The notes: generated by a model from the letters alone, not told the origin. A stretch of DNA of 64,000 nt from Coix lacryma-jobi var. lacryma-jobi (GCA_009763385.1 CM019831.1:115913432-115977431), one strand, 5' to 3'; counted from the stretch's first letter, positions 46,499-57,996 are shown. Numbers and translations are program-made.

Positions 46499-47083
46499 CT
46501 ATGACTCTTCCTCAGATGTGACTTCATCTTCCACCGGCTCTAACTCCTCATCTCCTTCTTCTTCTTCTTCTTCTTCTTCTTCTTCTTCTTCTTCTTCTTC
46601 TTCTTCTTCTTCTGAAGCATTCTCAGGATGTGGTGGTGTGGCAGGTTCTGGCTGCAACTGTGCGGTCAGCTCCTCTATATGCCTATGTAGGTCGGCATGA
46701 TGGTTTGCCAGGATGTTTTGATTATCTCTCATTATATCTACCCGGGTTCGTGCCCGGTTCCTTTGCTCAACGGCCTGCCTCCACTTGCACTCATACTCTT
46801 GGTGCTGCTCGTGGTGGTATTGTAGCTGCTCACGCAACTCTTCCCTATCTCGGTTGCCCCTCATCCTTTCTCCATTTGCCCTTGCCAATTCCATATACAG
46901 GCGGTCTACTTCCGCCTGCAGCTGTGAAGTGGCAGTGTTACTACCTTCACCTTCTTCGTAAGTAACCAGGGGCTGGTTACTTCCCTCACTCTCAGCAGGG
47001 TCATCACTTCTTGGGGCCAGAACGTGCCGAGGAACACCTCGAGGTCCGGTACATTTGCGTGCAGTCTGCTTGGTACGTACCAT
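46499..47083 (-). CDS. chromovirus extra ORF: histone H3-tail-like N-terminus, coiled coil, acidic tail
   Basis: 194 residues, between primer-binding site and gag, same strand. It begins MVRTKQTARKCTG; histone H3 begins MARTKQTARKSTG, so residues 2-9 (RTKQTARK) and 11-12 of the mature tail are identical, including K4 and K9, while Ala1 is Val and Ser10 is Cys. Weak likeness continues (PRHVLA for PRKQLA). Residues about 55-145 are charged and heptad-like (QLQAEVDRLYMELARANGER), probably a coiled coil. The end is a run of about 20 Glu encoded by a TTC microsatellite, then more acidic residues. The frame is intact. No histone fold is present, so it is not a histone gene. What it does is unknown; mimicry of the H3 tail is my inference. 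Confidence 0.8.
   Translation of the reverse strand: MVRTKQTARKCTGPRGVPRHVLAPRSDDPAESEGSNQPLVTYEEGEGSNTATSQLQAEVDRLYMELARANGERMRGNRDREELREQLQYHHEQHQEYECKWRQAVEQRNRARTRVDIMRDNQNILANHHADLHRHIEELTAQLQPEPATPPHPENASEEEEEEEEEEEEEEEEEEEGDEELEPVEDEVTSEEES
46555..46613. repeat. (TTC)n microsatellite coding for poly-Glu
   Basis: About 19 TTC units on the plus strand, read as GAA codons in the minus-strand ORF. Confidence 0.95.
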
Positions 47084-47561
47084 CTGCTAAAATATATACA
47101 TTTTGAACATTAGAACTATATATGTTCCAGGATTAAGAGATAGAGTTTTATAATTAGATAGATATATCAACTCTATTTAGATACAACTTCTAAGAGGGAA
47201 AGTTAATTATAGGTTATCAATCATGATGCATGAATCGAACTTACGAACAAAGCATATATCAAACAAATAATTAACTTTAAAATAGTCACTTTAAATAAAA
47301 GTGAATAAACTTCCTTTTCACAATTTAGGGCAATATTATAATACTATAAACATTGTTCCTTAGATATAGATATCACCATAACTATACTAAAACATATCCA
47401 TTTAGATAGAAGAATAAGTCTAAAGAATGAATTAAGGCAAGTCAGAAGAATAAGACAAGTTTTAGAAGCAATTTGGACTCAAACTAATTCGAAATTTAGT
47501 TTGACTCAAAACCTTTGAAGTTTTCAAAAATGAATACTGTTATACTTTCTAAGGGAATCCT
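47084..47561 (-). other. chromovirus leader
   Basis: AT-rich untranslated sequence between the primer-binding site and the H3-like ORF. No long ORF. Confidence 0.6.
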
Positions 47562-47573
47562 GCTCTGATACCA
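47562..47573 (-). promoter_or_regulatory. primer-binding site (initiator tRNA-Met)
   Basis: The minus strand reads TGGTATCAGAGC, two bases from the 5' LTR end. This is the standard site complementary to the 3' end of plant tRNA-iMet. Confidence 0.95.
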
Positions 47574-47575
47574 GC

Positions 47576-50500
47576 TGTGGCAGAACCTCCTAAATTAAGT
47601 GGCCCACATGCACCCATCATTGTCCTAAGGACCTTTGATCAGCGTGCACGAGTTCCAAATGATTCAAGAGGTCTGTCGGGTGTCCTCGGGAAACCCGAAT
47701 CATCCACGTTACATTCTTTCCAGGATAATCCCCCATCAAGCATCACAGTATTACAACAGTTTTATAGATAAGATAAATCAGAGTAAAAGCGGAAAGATTA
47801 ATATACATAGATTAAAACTTAGGTTTAAAGTTTACATCACCAAAATACTTATTACAAAACTTGTTCGGAACTTTATATTACAAAACTCATTCAAAAGAGG
47901 TTACTTGCCCAAGGTCACACATCAGAATCGTTATCACTTTCTTCTACTAGAGTGAAGTAGCATTGTCCATCAAAAGGTGGATCCATGTACTCACCTGCAA
48001 CAAGGGTTAACAAACCCTGAGTACAAAAGTACTCAACAAGACTTAACCGACTAGAAAAGAGGAGAAGACTCAGGAATGAGAGGCTTAGGAAGTCAAGGTA
48101 AGGCTTAAGCAAAATCAAGTATTTTGCAGAAAAAGCATTTTGAAATCCTTGTTTTATTTTGGAAAGATTCCAGTATCTCTCAATTCTTCATTGTTCAAGA
48201 TTCATTTTACCTTTCAAAACATCCCTAGTTGAGAACCACTCTCCGTTGACAGTCGAAGACCAAGTCTCCATAACCGAGGAGCAACGTTAATCCGGATAAA
48301 GAATACTCAGCTGAGGATCCCTATTCACACGGCATATGTAGCACCCAAGCTTGCATAGACCAACCCGTCTACCACGATTCCTCCAAGATTGGGGCCCGGT
48401 CCTACGCCACCCAGAAGTACAGTACACCACTCTTATCCAGGTACGACGACCACGTGGGTACAAGCTACTTCCGCCATCTCTCCACTCCCAGTGCGCGGTT
48501 GTCGGTCCCAATAAAGGATTCCTCGGAGCCAGAGCTTTCCGTAGTATGTGAATAGTTGCAAGTCTTGGCCAGCAGGCTTCCACACGGATGGCCCCTAATT
48601 TTTCCGCCAGAACTGTACCTTGGTTATATTTCACCCAAGCGTAACAGTCCTGTCAGTTTTTCAACCCGGTCCCGGTCGGTGTCAACTGTTGAGTCCCGGA
48701 CTACAACATGACGGCACCGTACACTAGGACAACCTCTCCTTGCCGTTGACTAGGTACGGATCAGATACTTAGCCAACAGTCGGGAGTAAAGCCAAATTCC
48801 CATAAATATTCTTTAAGTGATCACACTTTTGAAATTGGCATTTTATTGCAAAGTCTAATTCAATAAGCATTGCTAAGCATTTTTCAAATACTTTTGAAAA
48901 GCAGGTATCAGGTGTATCAGTGGTCAAGGTGGATAGTGCATCAATTAGGATAACACACAACTCCTATAAACCTAATGCAATAATTTATCTCAAAAACATT
49001 TAATAAAGCCTTTATAAAAACAAGGAAAGGTTAAATGCACCGGGGCTTGCCTTGAGGATCGGTGAAGTCCGAAGATTCTGAAAAACAAGAAAGGTCTGCA
49101 CCCTCAGGAGAAATCCACTGAGAGTTAGGGCCTTCCGAAGCGGGATCTACACGTAAAAGTGCATATGCATGAATAATGAGATGCTTATGATGTGATCATG
49201 ATAAAGATGGAAATTTTCTTAACTATACCCTTTACAGAGTACAACTTTCCCTCACGGTAAAGTTGCAAACCAACAAACCCACTTTAGTTATTATAAACAT
49301 TAAACAAGTTTTATTATGTTCTGATAAAGCAACTTACAAGTAACAAAAAGGTATTTGTACAAAGGAAACCCATAACCAGGGAGCAAATCTTGCTAGTTTC
49401 CCATTGGTTGTCAAACAATTCCAAAAGTCACACAAATCTACAGAGATCAACTATTTCTATTTATTTTATTAATTATTTTAATTAGCTTTTTATTTATACA
49501 CCAAGCATACTTTGTCAAACAGAGATGAAATTAAACCTGAAGGTGTATATCAAAGATATAAACTCCCATGTCAAATTTTATGATTTTTGGAGAAACACAG
49601 AAAATTACATAAATCAACAACGGTACATTTATTAATTAAAGCACATATTTAATTGTCATATCAAAAGTATTCAAAACACAAATTTTATAATTTTTATATT
49701 AGCACAGATATGCTATCATCTATCATGTCAAATTTCATAATTAACAGAGTTATAGATTAATTATAGCAAAAACAACAAAACTGATTACTGTGCAAAAAGC
49801 CAGAAAAAGAAAAACTTGAACGAACCCAAACTGGGCTTTCGGCCCAAGCCAACTCGGCCCAGTGTGGCGCGAGCGCACGACGGTGAGTGCGGGTGCGTTC
49901 GCTCGAGGCTCGGCGCGAGCGAGACAGCGCCCGAGGGTCCACTCGAGGCCTGGCTCCAGCGAGACAACGAGACAAACGTCTAACCGAGGCCTGACTCAGG
50001 GCTCGGGCGAGACAGAAAAACGCTCGTCCGTCCGAGGCCTAGCTCGGGCGGTACACTGCGCATGCGTCCGTTCGAGGCTTAGCTCGAGGCTTAGCTCGAG
50101 GCTCGGGCGAGACGGAAAAACGCTCGTCCGTCCGAGGCCTAGCTCGGGCGGGACGGTGAACGCGTTCGCCCGAGGCTTGGCTTCGAGCGAAGCGGTGTGC
50201 CTAACAGCTTTGCAGAAAAGCCCTTCAGCTAACACTAAAACAACCCGCAGTCCATGGCGCTATTCACCTGAGTCTGCGACTTTGCAACCAACACCCTGGA
50301 ACTTCTCATCTTTACAAACACAAGGTCCCCGACCATGGCCGGTGTGCACGACGGCGAACCGAGCGCCGACGGGCCTTACGCCGGCCGACTCTGGCCAGAA
50401 GAGACTCAGCTGACGCGAGCATCAACACCGGCAAAGCAGCCGCAGTCGATAGAGCTCTCAACCCTACATTCTACCACTCGGGTTGAGCCTGGCCACGCAT

Positions 50501-51910
50501 GGCGGCGGATCGGATCTCGGCTAGCCCTGTTCCGGCGATCCTAGACCGGTAGCAAGCAAACGGAGAGGCTAGGAAGGTCTAGAAGCTCACCCTGGTGCTG
50601 ATGGAGAAGCCGGTTCGAGCGGAGGTTGCTCGGAGAGTAGGCGTCCACGGAGCAGTGGTCTTTGGCGGTAAACTCCGGCGAAGACAACGCTGTTCCGGTA
50701 AAACCTGAGTACTAGACAAGGAACCATCGAGCCGATGAGCCCTTTGGGATCAAGACGAAACACAAACACGAGAAAGAGAGAGTGGAGAAGTGCTTGGTTG
50801 AGGCTGACCACAGTGAGGTCAAGCTCGGCGGCGCTTTCTGCTCGGCGGGAAGAAAACCGGCGAGTATGAGCTCTCTGGTGCAAAAGAGATGGAGAGGATA
50901 GGTCTGGGAGATGCGCAAAGAAGTGAAGTACTTATAGGCGCGGTGAAAAAGGATGGGAATGACTGAAGACGGTGAATCTGGAGGTTTGACCGGATTGTTC
51001 CCGTCGGTACCTTGGTGGCAAACATGGCGACGGCGAGCTCAGAGGTGACGCCACGACGCGAGGAAGAGTGCCAGCAGCAGCCTAACTTGGCCACGAACTC
51101 GGTCGCTCGTTCCTTCGGGAAAGAACTGCGGCCATCGCGCTGGCGTCGCCGGCAAAAGATCGCGGCGACCACCGCCGTGAACAGGGAGGTGAGCTTATCC
51201 CCCCCTTTTCCCCACCTCCTTTTCTACCCTTACAGAAAAAACTAAAATTACATTTGATTTTTGAATAAAAGTTGAAAATATGCCAAAATATCAAATGCTC
51301 AGAATTCAATACTGAACATCCTTTATTTTTGCAAGATACCCAAAATATGCTCAGATTTTGAATTAGGATTTGAAATACAAAAGAGGACAAAAAGGGCAAA
51401 AGAGGACTTTTACAATTACTTTTGATTTCACTAAAACACTTGAAAAACTTTAAACACCAAAGTTGTTCCTAATCAGAAATAGAGCAACTTTGCTTTTTAA
51501 AACATACCCAAATTCTTTCAAAATTTTGATTTATAGAAAAGGGGATAAAATAGGGTTTTTGAATTATTTAAACTATTTATTTGAATTCCATTCCAATCTG
51601 GAATTACACCTCAAAGGTAGCTTGAAACATGTTCCCACTACACCTTTGAGACATAATACCAGGGGTGGGTATAAAATTCAACTACTATACATAAGCTTAC
51701 CATAATACCCTTATAAAGCATAAAAGCATTATTCTTAACAAGAAAGCATAAACTAGGATTGCAAACTTAAACACTCCTTATCACTAAGCACAAGCATGAA
51801 AATTAAACTTGTTTTAAGTGAATGCATAATCAGGTTATTAACTCAGATAAAATGCCAGTGCATATGATGACATGTCAAGCTTTAGTCTTGCTTAACACCA
51901 GAGTGTTATA
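47576..51910 (-). repeat. 5' LTR of the chromovirus
   Basis: 4,335 bp. The TATA-like box CTATAAGTA (minus strand) is at about 50,929-50,937. Its outer terminal reads TATAACAC on the minus strand instead of TGTAACAC: the terminal CA has become TA, in a CAG context. Confidence 0.95.
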
Positions 51911-52965
51911 GTATGGAACTTTTGCTCCAAATCTGCCCAAGAAAGAATAGAGCCCGACGGTAGTGACGTGAACCAAGCGAACGCCGGTCCGGTGAGTGAC
52001 GACGGGAAATACCGAACCCTGAATGCGTCTTCGGTATTGGCCTCCCCAAGCTGGAGCAGATAGCGACTGATATGCTCCACCGTGCTGGTGTCGTCCAAAC
52101 TGGAGAACTTGGACAAATCTGTCGGTACTTTGACTCTGGGAGGCAGGGCCACACGATGGAACCATTCGGGGAACGGAGACCTGTAAGCGTGAGTGCCCTT
52201 AGGCTTCAGGCCGAAAGTGCGCTGCATCATGTCTGCCATCTTTTCCAGCATGACGTCGACATTAGAGTCGGCAGTTCTTTCGGCCGTCGACCTCCCATAT
52301 CCCGGATGTGGGATGCCCTCTAGATTGTGGGGCTCAAGCATCTCGTGGTACCCATTTCCGAAGTAGTCCTTTATGAGCCTATAGTTTTGTGGGGAGATCT
52401 TGCGTGTTGACTCTGGCGGTTGACCCCTGGCGCCGATCGTGAATTGACCCATGTTCGGCAATCGGCCCTCTGGCGTCTGCTTCTCTTGAATAGTCAACCC
52501 GCTCGTCTGAGCATTAGGCGGGGTCTCCTCACCAGAAGCTCCTGCCCCTTTGAGGTGATCCGGTAGGTTGAAAAGATGTGGCCCCGCTATAGGGCCAAAC
52601 TCCGTCTTCATGAGTTCATCGGCCTTGGGGCCAAATTGGGCGATCATGATGGTGCGGAAAGTGTTGAGAAACGCCCCATGCATGCGACCGATGGCACCAG
52701 AGACAGCTTCGTTGACTATGTGAGACATTTTCAGCACTGCCTCTGCTTCCCCGGGATCATTCGGGTTGAGCTGGACGGGCTTCGGCAGATCGTGCAGACG
52801 GCGAACCTTTCCGCTCTTGTTCTTGGAAAAGGCTTCTAGGCACTTGGCCTGGAATTCGGCACAAGCATTATCCACCTGCTCTTTGTATTCGTCGGGTAGT
52901 TCAGCGAGCTGCACCTGCACGAGCCCCGCCTTGTTGCTGGCCTCGGCTTCAGTGACTTCGACCAT
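51911..52965 (-). pseudogene. gag: Tat gag, 5' part (split by the chromovirus)
   Basis: Starts at ATG 52,965 (MVEVTEAEASNK), 43 bases inside the 5' LTR, and runs open to the insertion point. The retrotransposon gag domain is recognisable near the break (GTCCACACC region encoding VEHISRYLLQLGE and GPAFAWFTSLP). The frame continues exactly in 37,328 downward once the GTATG duplication is counted once. The chromovirus therefore abolishes gag of this copy. Confidence 0.9.
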
Positions 52966-52982
52966 TGCTGCAGGAAAAAAGT

Positions 52983-53004
52983 GTCCCACCGGGCGTGCCA
53001 AAAA
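52983..53004 (-). promoter_or_regulatory. primer-binding region of the Tat element
   Basis: The minus strand reads TTTTTGGCACGCCCGGTGGG three bases from the 5' LTR, a sequence type seen in Tat-lineage elements. I do not assign the tRNA. Confidence 0.7.
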
Positions 53005-53007
53005 GTG

Positions 53008-54420
53008 TGTTGACACCGAAAGTGACGCACTGTGCCAATCACACAGCAAGCCGGAAAAGCTAGCTTCAAACGTGGCCCGGGTGCTCAGAAGTCCGGTGCG
53101 TGCCAGTCAGTTTGCCCTGCAACTAACAAAGGAGGTAAACTGTTAAATACAAAGCTGGAACATGCCGGGTATGACCAGACAGTTCCAAGATGTACGGCCC
53201 TGAAGCCACTTACGATGACATATAGCTATGAAAGCTATCTGCCAATAGGTTTAAAGATCATTCGGCAGTATGAACGAAGTTACGTGAATAACAAGTTGCC
53301 GAATACGTTTGCATGAGAACTGTACTTGCATGGTATATTAACTATGAATTAAAGTTTAACCAATCTTGATTGTGCAACCGAGTTGGGGTCCATGGGGATT
53401 GAACATGCAAATCAAGCATGATTAAACTAATCTAAAGCCTGCGCCTGCCGCACGACGCCTAGCCTTGTCATAGATCAAACGTACTTAACGTGCATGAACC
53501 CTCACCACGTGGCAATCTAGATACGATCAAATCGGCTATTACGGACAATAGATCTACTGCATGGAAGACTCTACAATAATGAATATGAAAGAACAGGATA
53601 GATCTATAAAAGACAGAGCCGAACCGAGCGAGATCTAGATTGGGCAAAAGAGTGTTGCAAATATACATAAAACATCAAACATAGAGCAAACACATGGTAA
53701 CTTAATGAATCTAATAGATTGTCAAATCTAATAGAGCCGATAACTATTTTTACTCATATCTTAATCCGCCGCACGATACAAGGCATACGCAAAAACCTCC
53801 CGTCATTAGCTTAAATCCACCGCATGATACTAAGCCAAACATACGAGACTACTTGCATCAAATCTAAATCCGCCGCACGATACTAGACATGATAACAAGA
53901 TTGTCGGGACTTACGGAGGTCGACGGATCGATGACTCCTCTCGAAGAACACGACGACACGACTTGGACTCGAAGATGGCACGGGGCCGAGTTGGTTGTAT
54001 TGATTGTTCACCGACGTTACAATAGTCTCAGTGTTTATATTTATACCCTAGTGTTCTCTGAGTCCTAGAAGGACACGATTACAACGATAAAATTAGGAAA
54101 CTATCAAAAACATGATGCCTTCTGCTCCAAGCTTCCTTTAATAACCGGCACGCACTAAAATGATGAGATCCCGATCGCTAAATCTTCTTGACATGCCGCA
54201 TTTGTCATCTTCTGACGCAAACCGACTTGGCTTGAGGTAGCCGACCGCAGCGTCACATTGCCGAATTCGCTCGCCATTGACCAGTCGCCTCCACAGCCTT
54301 GCCGAACCTACTAAGTTAGCCGACCGCGCCCGCCATCTGCCGAATCCCCTCAGGCGGTGATTTCTCTGAACCTGCACTGGGCTGGCCTACTTGTCATAGT
54401 GCAAAAATTATGTGTTAACA
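53008..54420 (-). repeat. 5' LTR of the Tat element
   Basis: 1,413 bp, same length as the 3' LTR. GGGTATAAATATAAAC on the minus strand (54,034-54,049) is a clear TATA box, so transcription probably starts near 54,010. Confidence 0.95.
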
Positions 54421-54480
54421 ATATATAAATACATTATCAAATAAATGAAGTCTTAATTAATTAATTATTACATAATATAT

Positions 54481-57400
54481 TTACAACCCACTATTAAGCG
54501 GGCACAACTGCGAACTCTTGACATATGTCCCTTGGTTATGATCATTCCTTAACCATGGAGTTTCCTCATTGTTTAACAAAATGCTTGGGTCTTTGTTCAC
54601 TTTGAATGGCGGAATTCGATCATCTCTTTCATAATCACCTGACATGTCTGACTTGTCCTCAATTCCGACAATGTTTCTTTCCCCTGAAAGAACTATATGG
54701 CGCTTTGGCTCGTTGACGATCGAGTTGTTATCATTTTTCCCTCTTTTTGGTTTTGTAGACATGTCTTTCACATAGAACACTTGACTCACATCTGCGGCAA
54801 GGACAAATGGTTTGTCTTTGTACCCAATATTGTTGAGGTCCACTGATGTCATCCCATACTCCTTGTCGACTGTTACCCCACCTCCGGTACCGGTCATCTT
54901 CACCCATTTACACCGGAACAAAGGGACTTTAAAATTAGGTGCGCAGTTTAGTTCCCATATGTCATGTATGCGGCCATAATATGTTTGTTTGTTCCTATTT
55001 GGATCTGTGGCATCCACACGTACACCACTGTTTTGGTTGGTGCTCCTTGCGTCTTGGGCTACTGTGTAAAATGTATTCCCATTGATCTCATACCCTTTGT
55101 ACGTGTTGATATGCCACGATGGTTGTCTGGCCAACAAATAAAGTTGCTCATCTATGTTGTCATCACTTTGACATTGTTTTCGCAACCAATCGCCGAAGGT
55201 TTGCATGTGCTGACGTGTAATCCAAGATTCACTCTTCCCGGGCCACTTGGATCGAAGGAAATCCTTATGTACCTCGATATATGGATCGACCAATGAGGAG
55301 TTCTGTAGAACTGTGTAGTGTGCTTTATCGAAGTAATCGTCTCCTGTACCGATATATGTTTTCTTCCCTAGTGTTCCCTTGCCACTGAGTCTGCCCTCGT
55401 GTCGTGATTCGGGAACGCCAATCGGGTCAAGGTCTGGAATAAAGTCCACACAAAACTCTATGACCTCCTCTGTTCCATAGCCCTGGGCGATGCTTCCTTC
55501 AGGCCGAGAACGGTTATGAACATATTTTTTCAGGACACTCATGAACCTCTCGAATGGGAACATGGTGTGTAGGAACACAGGACCAAGAATAATGATCTCC
55601 TTGACCAGGTGAACTAGGAGGTGTGTCATGATATCAAAGAAGGATGGAGGGAACACCAACTCAAAGCTGACGAGACATTGAACGACATCATTTTGCAAAG
55701 TAGAAAGTTCCTCTGGATTGATTGCCTTTTATGAAATTGAATTGAGGAATGCACATAGCTTCACGGTGGCTAGACGTACATGTGGAGGTAGAATTCCTCT
55801 TAGAGCAACAGGAAGCAATTGGGTCATAAGCACATGGCAGTCATGGGACTTCAAGTTTTGGAACTTCTTCTCTGGCACATTAATTATTCTCTTTATATTT
55901 GAGGAGAATCCAGATGGGACCTTGATGCTGTTAAGGCATTCAAACATGCTTTCCTTTTCTTCTCTGCTAAGAGTGTAGCTAGCAGGGCTTAAGTACTGGC
56001 GCCCGTCATCTGTCTTCTTCGGATGCAAGTTGTCTCATTCTTTCATGCGCTGCAAGTCCTGTCGTGCTTCAAGTGAATCCTTAGGCTTTCCGTAGACACC
56101 CATGAATCCAAGCAGGTTCACACAAAGGTTCTTTGTCAGGTGCATCACGTCGATCGCATGGCGGACCTCTAGGACATGCCAGTAGGGTAGCTCCCAGAAT
56201 ATGGACTTCTTCTTCCACATGGGTGCGTGTCCCGAAGCGTCTTTGGGAACAGGTTCGCTGCCCCGTCCCTTTCCAAATACTACTTTCGTATCCTTCACCA
56301 TTTTGAGTATATCATCTCCGGTTCGGTTACGAGGCTTGGTTTGGTGGTTTGCCTTACCTTTAAAATGTTTGCCTTTCTTTCTTACTGGGTGGCCCACAGG
56401 AAGAAACCGACGGTGCCCAACATACACGACCTTACGACAATTTTTCAAAAATAAACTGTCAAGGTCTTCAAAACAGTGTGTGCATGCATTATATCCCTTG
56501 TTTGTCTGGCCTGAAAGATTACTTAGAGCCGACCAATCATTGATTGTTACGAACAATAATGCTCGCAGGTCAAAGTGTTCCTGTTTGTACTCATCCCACA
56601 CGCGTATGCCTGGTTTGCTCCATAGAAGTAGAAGTTCCTCAACTAATGGCCTCAGGTAGACATCGATGTCGTTGCCAGGTTGCTTCGACCCTTGGATGAG
56701 CAACGACATCATAATGAACTTCCACTTCATGCATAACCACGGAGGAAGGTTGTAGATACATATAGTAACTGGCCAAGTGCTATGACTACTGCTTTGCTCC
56801 CCAAAAGGATTAAAACCATCCGTACTTAAAGCGAACCTCAAGTTTCTAGCCTCATCTGCAAACTCTGGGAATTCTCTGTCTATCGCTCTCCACTGGGATC
56901 CATCAGCTGGGTGCCTCAGCATATTGTCTACCTTACGGTCTTCTTTATGCCACCGCAACAACTTTGCATTGTCCTTATTTCTGAACAAACGTTTCAAGTG
57001 TGGTATTATAGGAGCATACCACATAACCTTGGCAGGGATTTTCTTCCTGCTTGGACGTTCTTCACCCTCTACGTCGCCAGGATCATCTCCCCTTATCTTA
57101 TACCGTGATGCTTCACATACCGGACATGCATCCAAATTCTCGTATTCCTCCCCACAGTACAGGATGCAGTCATTAGGACATGCGTGTATCTGCTGGATTT
57201 CTAATTCTAAAGGGCAGACGACCTGTTTTGCTTCGTACGTAGTGGTGGGCAATTCGTTCGCTTTCGGAAGCATCTTTTTCATTATCTTCAATAACTGTCC
57301 AAATGCCTTATCAGATGTACCATTCTTTGCCTTCCATTGCAGCAGTTCCAGCGTAGTACCCAGCTTTTTTTGGCCATCTTCAGCAGTGGGATATAGCAAT

Positions 57401-57880
57401 TTTCTATGATCCTCTAGCATGCGCTCAAACTTGACCTTCTCCTTGTCACTTTCACATTCTCTTTGTGCATCACGAATGGCATCACCAAGAGCATCAACAT
57501 CAGTTGTCACATCTTCTGTCGCTGCCGCATCTTCTTCACCATCTCCCCCCACTGCATCATCATCAAAGGACCATACTGAGCAATAATATCAGCGTGGGCC
57601 AATTCTTCTTCACCTTCTTCACCATCATCCATTACAACCCCCTTTCTCCATGCTTCGTCCAACAAATATAGTTTGTTACGAAACCCAACTTCAACAAATG
57701 CGTATGAAGAGTCCTTGGACATGAATATTCCTTCAAATTCTTACAGACGGCGCATGGGCAGCACATGAAACCATCCTGCTTGTTTGCCTCAGCCACACCT
57801 AAGAAATAGTGCACGCCAGCAATGAACTCTTTGGAGCGGCGATCGACATTATACATCCAATTGCGTGACAACATCTGCAT
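54481..57880 (-). pseudogene. CACTA transposase (TNP2 type), broken
   Basis: The gene reads from MQMLSRNWMYN (57,880) to TAG/TAA at 54,481. Parts in order: transposase-associated N-terminal domain (WMYNVDRRSKEF, CPCAVCKN, TLHTHLLKLGF), Transposase_21 core (57,552-56,038; CPNDCILYCG with CPVC, LSTDGFNPFG, HAIDVMHLTKNL), a DUF4218-like segment (VVQCLVSFELVFPPSFFDIMTH) and a DUF4216-like end (FKVPLFRCKWV). It cuts and joins the element's ends. Damage: a frameshift at a G5 run (57,638-57,642), a second near 57,570, TGA at 56,035-56,037 (CGA to TGA) and TAA at 55,729-55,731 (CAA to TAA). No introns are needed otherwise. The Tat element lies about 60 bases past its stop. Confidence 0.92.
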
Positions 57881-57996
57881 TAAATATTACAACCATGCAC
57901 TTAGTAGTTTCTCATGTTATTGCACAACACTCATGACATCACATGATTAATTAATTCAAACAAGCTTGACTACAACGAAGACTATCGCAGCTAGCA

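Larger units (their letters stand above)
37334..51910 (-). mobile_element. Ty3/gypsy chromovirus (Tekay/Del clade), 14.6 kb, inserted in the Tat gag
   Basis: LTRs at 37,334-41,669 and 47,576-51,910 are flanked by perfect GTATG duplications (37,329-37,333 and 51,911-51,915). A tRNA-iMet primer-binding site TGGTATCAGAGC (complement at 47,562-47,573) adjoins the right LTR, and a polypurine tract AAGGGGGAAAGAG adjoins the left one, so it reads on the minus strand. Order from the 5' LTR: H3-tail-like ORF, gag, then protease-RT-RNase H-integrase-chromodomain. About 14 LTR differences over 4.3 kb by eye suggest insertion on the order of 0.1 My ago. One stop lies between gag and pol, in the same frame. 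Confidence 0.96.
25646..54420 (-). mobile_element. Ty3/gypsy Tat-lineage LTR retrotransposon (28.8 kb with nested insertion)
   Basis: Two 1,413-bp LTRs (TGTTGACACC...TGTTAACA) are flanked by ATATA (25,641-25,645 and 54,421-54,425). The primer-binding region TTTTTGGCACGCCCGGTGGGAC lies next to the right LTR and a purine tract GGGGG lies next to the left, so the element reads on the minus strand. Its own DNA is about 14.2 kb; the rest is the 14.6-kb chromovirus in gag. Tat features are a VDGG-type protease, YIDD reverse transcriptase, a second RNase H, and extra genes between integrase and the 3' LTR, here on the opposite strand. About 20-25 LTR differences seen by eye suggest a recent insertion (well under 1 My at 1.3e-8 per site per year). 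Confidence 0.93.

Noticed and set aside
46518..46700. Plus-strand poly-Ser ORF
   Set aside because: Shadow of the (TTC)n tract that encodes poly-Glu on the other strand.
46499..47083. Interpreting the H3-like ORF as a histone H3 gene or pseudogene
   Set aside because: Only the first ~20 residues resemble H3. No histone fold follows, and the position and strand are those of a retrotransposon ORF.
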